Shown here in pieces: positions 23,280 to 31,433 of a stretch of DNA of 32,209 nt. How positions within the stretch are numbered: the stretch's first letter is position 1; each line of letters opens with the position of its first letter. A model generated the notes under the pieces. It was not told the origin of the DNA. It was given only the letters and a program-made list of their open reading frames with translations, and searched no databases. Source of the stretch: Deltaproteobacteria bacterium (GTDB lineage: Bacteria > Myxococcota_A > UBA796 > UBA2385); NCBI GenBank assembly GCA_016792625.1, contig JAEUKK010000059.1, positions 1-32,209 of the forward strand. Direction: 5' to 3'. The translations under genes and the position numbers were made by a program.

Positions 23280-24664
23280 GGGGCGGAGGGCTCGAGGTAG
23301 CCGAGGGCCTCGAGCGCAGCCTGGGTGCCGCCGTCGAGCTCGACGGCGCGGTGCCCGGGGGCGGCGGCGTCCCAGGCGCTCAGCAGGGCGCCGAGCGCGG
23401 CGGCCCGCGCCGGGTCATCGACGGGGGCCTGGCCGGGGGCGGCCACGAAGAGGGCGTCGGCGGTGCCGAGGTAAGGCGCGCGGGTGAGCAGGTGACCGTC
23501 GCTGACCACCGCCCGCTCCAGCGGCAGGTTGGGCCAGGCGTCGGCCCGGGTCTGCTCGATCGGCTTGGTGGCCTCGGCGAAGTTGGGCGGGCGGTCAAGG
23601 GGCGCGCCCCGCCAGGGCTCGCTCAGATCCACGCCGCTGCCCAGCGCGCCGCCCAGGCCGCTGAGCTGCAGCAGGGTGGTGCCGAGGTCTTGCAGCCGCG
23701 CCTGCTCGGGGTCGACCTTGGGGGCGCCGGCGGGCAGGGCCAGCCGCCCGCGGCCGGCGATGAACAGCGGCACATGCAGGATGGGCACGTCGACGTCGGG
23801 GCCGTGGCTATAGGGCCGCGCGGGCTCTTCGTCGAAGGTCTCGCCGTGGTCAGCGAAGACAACGACCAGCAGGTCATCATCGAGGCCCCGCGCCGCGAGG
23901 CCGTCGAGCAGCCGCCCGACCTGCTCATCGACCCAGGCCAGCTCGGCGAGGTAATGCCCGCGGGCCCGGGCCTGGTGGGCGGGGTCGAGGCGCCCGGCCT
24001 TGGCGTCGGCGGTGATCTGGCCGATGCCCGCCCGGTCACCCCGCCAGGGGTCGGCGAGATCGACGAAGCGGCCACGAATCCGGTCGGGCGCGCTGTCCCA
24101 GGGCATGTGCACGTCGTAGTAGTGCGCAAAGAGCAGCGTCGGCTTGCCCGCGGGGCGGGCGTCGAGCAAGGCCAGCGCGCTGTCGGTGACCGTGTCGGCG
24201 CTGACCTCGTAGAGGCCAAAGAGCCCCCGCCAACCGCCGTGGTCTTCATAGGCGGCAAAGCCCTGGTCGAGGCCCATCTCACGCTCGAGCGCGTAGCTGC
24301 CCACCGCCGCGGCGGTATGCCAGCCCTCTGCCACAAAACGCGCGGCGAGGCGGGGGGCCGCCGGGTCCACCGGTGAGCCGTTGCGCACGACACCGTGCCC
24401 GTGCGCGTCAAGGCCGGTCATCACCGTGGCGTGGGCGCTGAGCGTCGTGCTGCTGCTGCTCCAGGCCCGGGTGAAGCAGCTGCCCTCGGCGGCCAGCGCG
24501 CGCAGCCGCGGGGCGACGTCGACCGCATCGGGCGCGGCGGTGCAGGCGAGGGCGTCGGCGCGGGTCGTGTCGAGGCTGAGCAGCAGCACCAGCGGCGCGT
24601 CACCGGCGGGCGGCGCAGCGCAGGCGGCGCAGGGCAGCAGGCTGAGGAGGAGGGGCCGGGCCAT
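23276..24664 (-). CDS. Sulfatase-fold lipoprotein with Thr at the nucleophile position
   Basis: A 462-residue alkaline-phosphatase-superfamily protein with a short signal (LLLSLLPCAAC; Cys12 or Cys15 could be lipidated). Metal sites are clear: VLLLSLDTTRAD (Asp32) and VVVFADHGETFDEE. The segment SSTTLSAHATVMTGLDAHGHGV aligns with the sulfatase signature but has Thr74 in place of the Cys/Ser converted to formylglycine, Ser for Pro and His for Arg. That resembles phosphotransferase or phosphodiesterase members more than true sulfatases. A DVHMPWDSAPDR segment is as in sulfatases of this group. Substrate unknown; it probably acts on an envelope component. The start at 24664 is GTG or ATG near the intergenic hairpins. 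The sulfatase-like and GT41 genes are coupled. Confidence 0.82.
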   Translation of the reverse strand: MARPLLLSLLPCAACAAPPAGDAPLVLLLSLDTTRADALACTAAPDAVDVAPRLRALAAEGSCFTRAWSSSSTTLSAHATVMTGLDAHGHGVVRNGSPVDPAAPRLAARFVAEGWHTAAAVGSYALEREMGLDQGFAAYEDHGGWRGLFGLYEVSADTVTDSALALLDARPAGKPTLLFAHYYDVHMPWDSAPDRIRGRFVDLADPWRGDRAGIGQITADAKAGRLDPAHQARARGHYLAELAWVDEQVGRLLDGLAARGLDDDLLVVVFADHGETFDEEPARPYSHGPDVDVPILHVPLFIAGRGRLALPAGAPKVDPEQARLQDLGTTLLQLSGLGGALGSGVDLSEPWRGAPLDRPPNFAEATKPIEQTRADAWPNLPLERAVVSDGHLLTRAPYLGTADALFVAAPGQAPVDDPARAAALGALLSAWDAAAPGHRAVELDGGTQAALEALGYLEPSAP

Positions 24665-24720
24665 GGGCCGAGCCTACACCACCTGACCCGCCGGCCCAGC
24701 GGGCCCCGGCCAACGTGTCG

Positions 24721-24849
24721 GCCCGCGGCGCCGCCGCGGGCGCGCCAGGGAGCGGAGGGGCCCGCGCAGCGGGGTCGCCCGCGCCGCGGGCGACGGAGCG
24801 GCCCGGCCGCGACCCCCGGAGCGCCCGGCCCCGGGCCCGCGGCCCGGGG
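24721..24849. repeat. Train of four perfect hairpins with 3-nt loops
   Basis: Stem-loops at 24721-24741 (9-bp arms, loop GCC), 24775-24793 (8-bp arms, loop GCC), 24798-24810 (5-bp arms, loop CCG) and 24829-24849 (9-bp arms, loop CGC). An alternative long pairing joins GGGGTCGC 24771-24778 with GCGACCCC 24809-24816. They fill the gap between the radical SAM stop and the sulfatase-like start. No T-run follows any of them. Confidence 0.7.
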
Positions 24850-24857
24850 GGCGCCCC

Positions 24858-26342
24858 TCAGGCGAGGACCTCCATCCCTGCGTCGTCACCCTTGCCCGGG
24901 TCGGTGACCAACATCTGCCACGCCGTTTTGACGCTGCGGGCGAGCTCGTCGCGGCTCTTGATGCGCCCCAAGGCGCGCGCCATGTACCGGGGTCGGTAGT
25001 AGAAGCGCAGGTAGGCGAGGCGGGTCCAGCGCTGGATCTCGGCGTCGGTCATATCGCAGAGCGGGCGCGGAATGTCCTCGTCGACGCCCTTCTCGATGTG
25101 CTCACGCCAGTAGTCGCGGCCGGTCTCTTTGAGCAGCAGGGTGTACATCTCGGTCGCCGGCATCGGCGTGACCTTGCTGAACTGGGCGTAGTCCAGATCC
25201 AACTCAAGGGCGAGCTTGATGGTCTGGCGGATGCTCGCCTCGGTCTCGTAGGGGTTGCCCACCATGAAGTAGCCGAAGGTGGCGATGCCGTGGTCCTTCG
25301 TGCGCCGCAGCACGTCGTGGTACATCTCGAGCGAGGTGCTCTTCTTCAGCGTGGCCAAGATCTCGCGGTTGCCCGACTCGATGCCGTAGTAGATGCGCTC
25401 GCAGCCGGCTTTTCGCATCGCCGAGAGCACATCGTCGCTGATGCAGTCGACCCGCGTGCGCGCCGCCCAGTGGATGGGCAGCTTGCGCCGCTGGATCTCG
25501 TCGCAGATGGCGATGACGCGGTCTTTGCGGATGGTGAAGCTGCTGTCGAAGAAGTCGAGCTCGCGGATGCCGTGCTCTTTGTAGGCGATCTCAAGCTCGT
25601 CGACGACGTTGTCGGGCGAGCGGGCCCGAAAGGCCTTGCTGCCCTGCTCACAAAAGATGCACTTATAGGGGCAGCCGCGGCTGGTGATGAAGCAGGTGAA
25701 GTTCTTGTATTGGCTGATAAAGCTGTAGTAGATGCTGTTGTCGATGAGGTGGCGCGCCGGGAAGGGGCTGAGATCGACGTCGGCGTCGCCCGGCTTCGGC
25801 GTCACCACCACCGCGCCATCGGGCTGCTTAAAGGCCACACCCCGCACGCGGCTCAAGTCGGCGCCGGTGACCAGGGCCACGAGCAGCTCGGGCAGGGCCT
25901 GCTCGGCCTCGTGGGTCACCGCGTAGTCGATGCAGGGGTAGGCCACCGTCTCACGCGGGTAAATGCTGAGGTGCACGCCGCCGACGACGACAGGCACGTC
26001 AACCTCAGCGCGGATGGCCTTCACCCAGTCCATCGATTGGAAGAACAGATAGGTCGTGAGCGTGTACCCAATGTACTGCGGGCCAAAACTGCGCAGGCGG
26101 GCCACGGTCTGCTCGAGGGTCAGGCCCTCGGCGTGCGCGTCGAGCAGCAGCACCTCGCAGCCGGCCGCCTCGAGGATGCCCGCGACATAGAGCAGCGAGA
26201 GCGACGGAAAAATCCCGTAGTTCTCTTTGACCGTCTTGATGCCCGGCTCGTTGCGCACCGGCCCGTAGGGTGGGTACACCAAAGCGAAGCGCAGGCCCTG
26301 CAGGGCGGGCTGGGGGCGGGCTGGGGGTCGGCTGGGTGCCAT
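24858..26342 (-). CDS. B12-binding radical SAM protein
   Basis: A 494-residue enzyme. Residues 17-165 form a cobalamin-binding domain with D68-x-H70-x-x-G73 (DAHAEG) and VVVGGVHLS. The radical SAM core starts near 215 with the 4Fe-4S motif Cys224-x3-Cys228-x2-Cys231 (CPYKCIFC), followed by LDFFDSSF, IHWAARTRVD and RIYYGIESGN; a C-terminal helical extension ends at 494. Relatives (BchE/HpnJ-like and P-methylase-like groups) carry out methyl transfers or difficult C-C or C-H chemistry; the substrate here is not evident. GGAGGGCCC precedes the ATG at 26342. It is transcribed away from the spike-like gene, sharing a 129-bp divergent gap with no promoter I can define. Confidence 0.93.
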   Translation of the reverse strand: MAPSRPPARPQPALQGLRFALVYPPYGPVRNEPGIKTVKENYGIFPSLSLLYVAGILEAAGCEVLLLDAHAEGLTLEQTVARLRSFGPQYIGYTLTTYLFFQSMDWVKAIRAEVDVPVVVGGVHLSIYPRETVAYPCIDYAVTHEAEQALPELLVALVTGADLSRVRGVAFKQPDGAVVVTPKPGDADVDLSPFPARHLIDNSIYYSFISQYKNFTCFITSRGCPYKCIFCEQGSKAFRARSPDNVVDELEIAYKEHGIRELDFFDSSFTIRKDRVIAICDEIQRRKLPIHWAARTRVDCISDDVLSAMRKAGCERIYYGIESGNREILATLKKSTSLEMYHDVLRRTKDHGIATFGYFMVGNPYETEASIRQTIKLALELDLDYAQFSKVTPMPATEMYTLLLKETGRDYWREHIEKGVDEDIPRPLCDMTDAEIQRWTRLAYLRFYYRPRYMARALGRIKSRDELARSVKTAWQMLVTDPGKGDDAGMEVLA

Positions 26343-26471
26343 GGGCCCTCCGCGGGGGTGTGCGGGCGCCGCCGGTGGTGCTGGGCGACGGTGCAGTTGT
26401 ACCCCAACGGCCGCGCCGCGCCCCCGGGCGCCGCCTGCGCCACGGTGCTAGGTGCCCCAGCCGGAGGCACC

Positions 26472-26825
26472 ATGACCGACCCCGTTGATCCGCCCGACGC
26501 CGCCCTGCCGGCGCTCCCCCGCGCCACCGCGCTGGGCCTGCCCTCGGGCCGGCGCTTGGTCGTCGAGGTCGGCGAGGTCGAGCGCCTGCTGTTGCACGCG
26601 CCCAACGGCGAGGTCGAGCTCAGCATCGAGCTGACCCCCGCCGGCCCCGTGCTCAAGGCCCGGGCCCTTCGCCTCGACCTCGAGGCCACCGAGTCGGTGC
26701 GCCTCGCCGCGCCCACCGTGTCGATCGAGGCGGGTGAGCGGCTCGACCTGCGCTCGGGCGGCGCCGCCGAGCTCACCGCCGAACAAGACGTCGTGGTGCT
26801 CGGCGCGATGATCCACCTCAACTGA
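26472..26825 (+). CDS. Small protein with VgrG/spike-tail-like beta repeats
   Basis: A 117-residue protein. The ATG at 26472 has a perfect GGAGG 4 nt upstream. After a Pro-rich start, residues 30-117 read as short repeated strands (LKARALRLDLEATESVRLAA, TVSIEAGERLDLRSGG, AAELTAEQDVVVLGAMIHLN). This resembles the beta-helical tail of VgrG/gp5 spikes and the small proteins found beside them, whose last residues are also Ile-x-Leu-Asn. No type VI secretion or phage gene is in this window. It is followed by the methyltransferase after 25 bp on the same strand. Confidence 0.6.
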   Translation: MTDPVDPPDAALPALPRATALGLPSGRRLVVEVGEVERLLLHAPNGEVELSIELTPAGPVLKARALRLDLEATESVRLAAPTVSIEAGERLDLRSGGAAELTAEQDVVVLGAMIHLN

Positions 26826-26850
26826 GCGCCCCCCGCGCACGAGGGCGCCG

Positions 26851-27948
26851 ATGAAGCGGCTGCACTTCGAGGCCTTCCGGCCGGTCTGCCCCGCCTGCCG
26901 CGCGCCCGGCGCAGCCTCTGCTGTGCGGGTCGCGGCGATCGACCAGGCCACCACCGCCGCGGGCGACTGGGTCGACCTGCTCGAGGGCATGCTCGAGTGC
27001 ACCAACCCCGACTGCCTGCGCGAGTACCCCGTGCTCGACGGCGTTCCGATGTTGGTCGCCGACATGAGCGGGCTCTTGCGCAGCAGCCCGCTGCACTTCG
27101 CCTTCCGCGAAGACATCGGCCCGCGCGTGCTCTCGGCCCTGGTCGACGGCGCGGGCCCCGACAGCGAGCTCGAGCGCCTGCTGCGCTTCTTGAGCCACTA
27201 CGCGCCCGACCACTACGGCGACCTCGACCCTGAGCCCTGCCCGGGCACAGCGCCGGTCGCGCCGATCACGCAGCTGGTCGGCGCCGCGGTCGAGGCGCTG
27301 GGCCTAGCACCTCTGCCCGAAGGCCCCGAAAGCAGCCCGCTGGTCGCCGATCTGGGCTGCGGGGTCGGGCGGGGCAGCTTCGCGCTGGCCGCGGCCACCG
27401 GCGGCCTCGTGGTCGGGGTCGACCTCAACCTCGCCATGCTCCAGCTGGCCAGCAGGGCCCTGCGGCGGGGCCGGGCCCGCTACCCGGTGCGGCGGGTGGG
27501 CATGGTCTACTCCTGGCGGGAACACCCGGTCGATCTGCCCGGGGCAGCGCGGGTCGACTTCTGGATGGCCGACGCCCACGCCCTCCCCTTCGCTGACGCC
27601 AGCCTCGGCCTGGTCACCAGCCTCAACCTCATCGACTGTTTGGGCGACCCGGCGGCCCACCTGCGCGAGCTCGACCGAATCACCGCGCCCGGCGGCAAGC
27701 TCGCGCTCTGCACCCCCTACGACTGGTCGCCCAACGCCACCGCGGCGCCCGGGTGGATCGGCGGCCACAGCCAGCGGGCGGTCGACGGCGGGGCGTCTGA
27801 GCCGCGGGCCCGCGCGCTCTTCGGCGGCCCGCTGCTGCCCCGCATCGCGCTCCAGGCCGAGGTGCACGCCCTCCCCTGGCAGCTGCGCGTGCACGACCGC
27901 AGCACCATGCACTACCAGACCCACCTGCTCGTGGGGCAGGCCGGGTGA
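26851..27948 (+). CDS. SAM-dependent methyltransferase with N-terminal zinc-ribbon-like segment
   Basis: A 365-residue protein. Residues 1-75 carry CPAC and CTNPDC pairs and the segment REYPVLDGVPMLV, as in Trm112/YcaR-like zinc-binding domains. The class I methyltransferase core starts near 160: VADLGCGVGRGSFALAA (motif I), VVGVDLNLAMLQLA, FWMADAHALPFADASLGLVT and LDRITAPGGKLALCTPYDWS. Substrate unknown. GAGGGCG lies before the ATG. Its last codons overlap the glycosyltransferase start (GTGA, 27945-27948), so they are coupled. Confidence 0.88.
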   Translation: MKRLHFEAFRPVCPACRAPGAASAVRVAAIDQATTAAGDWVDLLEGMLECTNPDCLREYPVLDGVPMLVADMSGLLRSSPLHFAFREDIGPRVLSALVDGAGPDSELERLLRFLSHYAPDHYGDLDPEPCPGTAPVAPITQLVGAAVEALGLAPLPEGPESSPLVADLGCGVGRGSFALAAATGGLVVGVDLNLAMLQLASRALRRGRARYPVRRVGMVYSWREHPVDLPGAARVDFWMADAHALPFADASLGLVTSLNLIDCLGDPAAHLRELDRITAPGGKLALCTPYDWSPNATAAPGWIGGHSQRAVDGGASEPRARALFGGPLLPRIALQAEVHALPWQLRVHDRSTMHYQTHLLVGQAG

Positions 27949-29516
27949 GCCGGCTCCGCCCCGCCGACGCGCTGCCCGTGCTGCTCTGGCTGCTGGGCGC
28001 GGCCTTCTTGGTCTGGTGGGCGGGCCTCAACCCGAGCAGCGACGGCTTTCAGAACGAGTACCTGCACCACGGCAACGCGCTGGACCTCTGGGGCGCCCTG
28101 CTCGACCTCGACCAGTACCACCTGCGCTGGTACGCCTACACCGGCTACTGGCCTTTTGGGCTCTATGTCGTGCCCTGGCCGGCGATGGCCGTGCTCGGGC
28201 CGACCCGCCTCGCCCTGCTGCTCGGCAACCTCGTGCACCTCGGCGCGCTGCTGTGGGGCGCTTGGCGGCTCGGGCGCACGCTGCACGCGCCCTTGGCCCC
28301 GGCCCTGCTGTTGCTCTGCCCGGGCGTCTTTGGCGCGCTGGTGCGGATCGAGCCCAACCTCGCCACCGTGGGCTGGACCGCCGCCGGCCTCGCCTGCCTG
28401 GTCGAGAGCCAGGGCCTGCGCAGCCGCCGCTGGGCGCTGGGCTGGGGGCTCTGCCTGGGCCTGGGCCTGATGTTTGATCGCCTCACCGTCGGCTTCTTCC
28501 TCGTGCCCGCAGTGGTGCCGCTGGCGCTGAGCGCCGGCCCCAAAGAGCGCCGCAACCTCGCGCTGGCCGCCGCGGTCGCGCTCGCGCTGACCCTGGCCTG
28601 GTACCGCGAGTTCGCCCTGCGCCAGAGCGCCGAGCTCATCGAGCAGGTGCCCGTCGGCGAGATTGACGCCGCCGGTGATGTTTTGGTGGCCACCGGCCCG
28701 CTGCGGCACCTCTACTACCTGCTGAGCCTCATCGACGGGCAGGCCGGGCCCCTGATCGGCGCGCTGGCCGTGCTCGGCGTCATCGACTGCCTGCGCCGCG
28801 CCCGCCGCGACGGGCTGCCCCGACCTGAGGCCGCCCTGCTTTGGGCCGCCCTGCCCGCGCTGCTCTTCTTCTCGCTGCTCGCCAAAAAGCAGCCCTGGTA
28901 CACGCTTCCCGCGCTGGCGCCCTTGGTGGTGCTCGCCGCACAGCGCCGCTACCTGCCCTTTGTCGGCCTCGCCGGCGGCCTCTGGGCCTTCGGCGCCCAG
29001 GGCCTCGGCGCGCTGCCCGCTGGCTTCCCGGCAGGCGACTGGCTGCCCCCGGCTTGGGTCGCGCCCCGCTACACGATGGCCCGGCCGCCGAGCGGCGAGC
29101 GTTGGCCGGTCGCCGAGGCGCTGGCCGCCCTGCCCTCCGCCGAGATTGACCACCTGCTCGTCTTCTCCGAAGATGAGCGGCTTTTTGAGGGCTTCGTGGC
29201 GCTGATGGCCCGCGAGGCCCTGCCCGGGGTCAAGGTCGACAGCCTCGTGGGCAACCCGACCGGCGTCTATGAGCTGCTCGACGAGCAAGACGCCGTGCTG
29301 CTCGTCGGCCCCCCGGGCAGCGGCTGGCCCGACGCCGCGCGCATCGAGGCCCAGCTGGTGGCCGACCACTACCGCCTCGCCGAGCTGCCGCCGGTGGCCG
29401 ACGCCGTCGCCGGAGAGGGCGCCGAGCTGCAGCTGGTCGGGCGCTGGCCCGCCGGCGGCCGCGCGGCCGAGGACATCGAGCTCTCGCTCTGGGTGCGGGC
29501 GACTCCGAGCGAATAA
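27945..29516 (+). CDS. GT-C family membrane glycosyltransferase (ArnT/PMT-like)
   Basis: A 523-residue protein with about nine membrane helices in the first 350 residues and a soluble C-terminal domain of about 150 residues. The first loop after helix 1 bears acidic residues (SSDGFQNEYLHHGNALDLW) where GT-C enzymes have their catalytic Asp/Glu, and LAKKQPWYTLPALAPLVVL matches the ArnT/PMT family end of the membrane part. Such enzymes move a sugar from a polyprenyl-phosphate carrier to an envelope acceptor. It starts at GTG 27945, overlapping the methyltransferase stop. It ends 152 bp before the opposing carbamoyltransferase. Confidence 0.8.
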   Translation: MSRLRPADALPVLLWLLGAAFLVWWAGLNPSSDGFQNEYLHHGNALDLWGALLDLDQYHLRWYAYTGYWPFGLYVVPWPAMAVLGPTRLALLLGNLVHLGALLWGAWRLGRTLHAPLAPALLLLCPGVFGALVRIEPNLATVGWTAAGLACLVESQGLRSRRWALGWGLCLGLGLMFDRLTVGFFLVPAVVPLALSAGPKERRNLALAAAVALALTLAWYREFALRQSAELIEQVPVGEIDAAGDVLVATGPLRHLYYLLSLIDGQAGPLIGALAVLGVIDCLRRARRDGLPRPEAALLWAALPALLFFSLLAKKQPWYTLPALAPLVVLAAQRRYLPFVGLAGGLWAFGAQGLGALPAGFPAGDWLPPAWVAPRYTMARPPSGERWPVAEALAALPSAEIDHLLVFSEDERLFEGFVALMAREALPGVKVDSLVGNPTGVYELLDEQDAVLLVGPPGSGWPDAARIEAQLVADHYRLAELPPVADAVAGEGAELQLVGRWPAGGRAAEDIELSLWVRATPSE

Positions 29517-29541
29517 CGATCAGCAGCCGATTTTGAGCGCC

Positions 29542-29656
29542 CCGGCGGCCGCGGGCCGCCGGCGGCCCCCGGGCGGGGCGCGGCCCAGAGGGCCTTGGTC
29601 GCTGCGCGACCGGCGCGGGGCGCCGCCCGCCCGTCGGCCTGGCGCCGCCAAGCGGC
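29542..29656. repeat. Train of five perfect hairpins with 3-nt loops
   Basis: Stem-loops at 29542-29562 (9-bp arms, loop GCG), 29582-29594 (5-bp arms, loop AGA), 29597-29611 (6-bp arms, loop TGC), 29611-29625 (6-bp arms, loop GGG) and 29644-29656 (5-bp arms, loop CAA). They lie between two converging genes, GT-C and carbamoyltransferase. Probably they end transcription from both sides, but no T-run follows a stem on either strand in the right place. Confidence 0.65.
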
Positions 29657-29668
29657 AGAAAAGGGGCC

Positions 29669-31408
29669 TCAGCCCGCGGCCCGCGGGGCCCCCTGGGCGA
29701 AGCGCGGCCGCTGCTCGACAAAAGGGCCCATCCACAGGCCGTCGAGGCCGGCGGCCTGGTGGGCGCGCACCGCCTCGCTCGGTGAGCAGACGATCGGCTC
29801 CTCGTGCATGTTGAAGCTGGTGTTGATCAGCACCGCGGCGCCGGTCAGGGCGCCCACCCGGGTCAGCAGCTGGTGCAGGGGCGGGTCATCGGCCGCGCGC
29901 AGCACCTGGGGCCGTGCCGTGCCGTCGACGTGCACCGCGGCCGGGCAAGCCGCCTTGAACGCCGGGCTCGCGTCGAGGCAGGTGGTCATAAAACGGGGGC
30001 AGTCGCCCACCCGGTCGAGGCCGCTGAACCAGCGGCCGGCGTCCTCGGCGCGCACGATCGGCGCAAAGGGCATGAACTCGCTGCGCTGGAGCATTCCGTT
30101 GAGGCGCGCGGTCACGCCCAGGTCGCGCCCGAGCGCGAGCACGCTGCGGTGGCCGAGCGCGCGGGGCCCCCACTCCATCCGCCCGGCGAAGCGGCCCACC
30201 ACGCCGCCATTGCTGAGCAGGGCCGCCACCTGCTCCACATCCCCGGCGACCCCGCTGGGCGCCGTGCGCGCCGCGGCGTCGACCGGCTCGATCTCGCCGC
30301 GCTTGAGCGCCTTGTAGAGGTCGCGCTCGCTGTAGCCGGGGCCCCAAAAGGCGTGGGGCAGGGCCCGCGGGGCGGCGTCGACGCTGCCCAGGGCGGCGCC
30401 GAGCGCGAGGCCGCCGTCGCCCATGTGCGGGATGACCCAGACGCTGTCGAGCACGTCCAGCGCGCTGATCTGCTGGTTGAGGCGCACATTGGCGAAGACG
30501 CCGCCGGCCAGGGCCACCCGCCGCAGGCCGGTGCGCAGGGCCCAGTAGCGCACGAAGCCGAGCACAGCGTCTTCGAGCACGCGCTGGGCGGCGGCGGCGA
30601 CCTCTTCGCGGCTGTGCTGGCGCACCACGGCCCAGAAGGGGTCACTGGGCCGGTCGCGGCGCAGGGCCGAGTCGCGCGAGAAGCCCGGGCCGACGAAGCT
30701 CACCCGGCGGGCGAAGTGCCGCACCAAGGCCGGCGGCGGCGTCGCTAGGGCGGCGAGGCCGGTCACCTTGCCCTCGTGGCGGCCGGCGATGAAGCCGAGC
30801 AGCTCGGTGATGCGGCTGTAGAAGGTGTTCACGCTGGCCAAGCCCGACTGGCGCCAGACCAGATCGAGCTGGCCGTCTTTGCCCACCGAGGCGGTGGCGG
30901 TGGTGCCGTCGCCCATCGCGTCGACGGTGAGCACCAGGCAGTGGTCGTGGGGCTGGGTGCGGTAGGCGCCCTCGGCGTGGGCGCGGTGGTGGTCCATCAG
31001 CTCGAGCTGGGCGCGCTCGAAGGGCCGCTGGCGCAGGCGCTGGCGCAGCAGGCGCTCGCCCAGGTCGAGCTCGAGGGTGAATATGCCCGTCTTGCGCAGA
31101 ACACTCTGGTAGACGATGTAGGCGTGCAGCGCCTCGGTGAACTGGCCCCGGGCCCGGGCCGCGTGGTGCAGACCCGGCAGGGCCCGCAGCGCCGCCGAGG
31201 GGGTGAAGCCGGTGCCGACGACCACCCGGTCGACCTCGCGGGCGGGCACGCCGCCGAGCTCGAGCGCCGCGTCGATCGCCCCCCAGGGGAAGGCCGCCGA
31301 GCCCTTTTGGCGGTCGATCCGCTCTTGGTTCACCGCGGCCACCAGCTGGCCGTCGACCAGCAGGGCGGCCCCGCTGTCGTGGTTGTCTGCGATCCCGAGC
31401 ACGATCAT
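29669..31408 (-). CDS. NodU/CmcH-type O-carbamoyltransferase
   Basis: A 579-residue protein of the carbamoyltransferase family. The N-terminal TsaD-like part has DNHDSGAALLVDG, the metal/phosphate site His motif DHHRAHAEGAY, and VDAMGDGTTATASV; then LAGGVFANVRLNQ and HMGDGGLALGAAL. The C-terminal part has WGPRALGHRSVLA, MPFAPIV and LINTSFNMHEEPIVCSP. Such enzymes make carbamoyl-adenylate and pass the carbamoyl group to a hydroxyl on a sugar or natural product. The acceptor is unknown; the neighbouring glycosyltransferase, methyltransferase and radical SAM genes suggest a decorated glycan or secondary metabolite. AGGGGG precedes the ATG. It lies 25 bp after the dehydrogenase on the same strand. 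Confidence 0.93.
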   Translation of the reverse strand: MIVLGIADNHDSGAALLVDGQLVAAVNQERIDRQKGSAAFPWGAIDAALELGGVPAREVDRVVVGTGFTPSAALRALPGLHHAARARGQFTEALHAYIVYQSVLRKTGIFTLELDLGERLLRQRLRQRPFERAQLELMDHHRAHAEGAYRTQPHDHCLVLTVDAMGDGTTATASVGKDGQLDLVWRQSGLASVNTFYSRITELLGFIAGRHEGKVTGLAALATPPPALVRHFARRVSFVGPGFSRDSALRRDRPSDPFWAVVRQHSREEVAAAAQRVLEDAVLGFVRYWALRTGLRRVALAGGVFANVRLNQQISALDVLDSVWVIPHMGDGGLALGAALGSVDAAPRALPHAFWGPGYSERDLYKALKRGEIEPVDAAARTAPSGVAGDVEQVAALLSNGGVVGRFAGRMEWGPRALGHRSVLALGRDLGVTARLNGMLQRSEFMPFAPIVRAEDAGRWFSGLDRVGDCPRFMTTCLDASPAFKAACPAAVHVDGTARPQVLRAADDPPLHQLLTRVGALTGAAVLINTSFNMHEEPIVCSPSEAVRAHQAAGLDGLWMGPFVEQRPRFAQGAPRAAG

Positions 31409-31433
31409 GGCCGCCGCCCCCTACCCACGCGGT

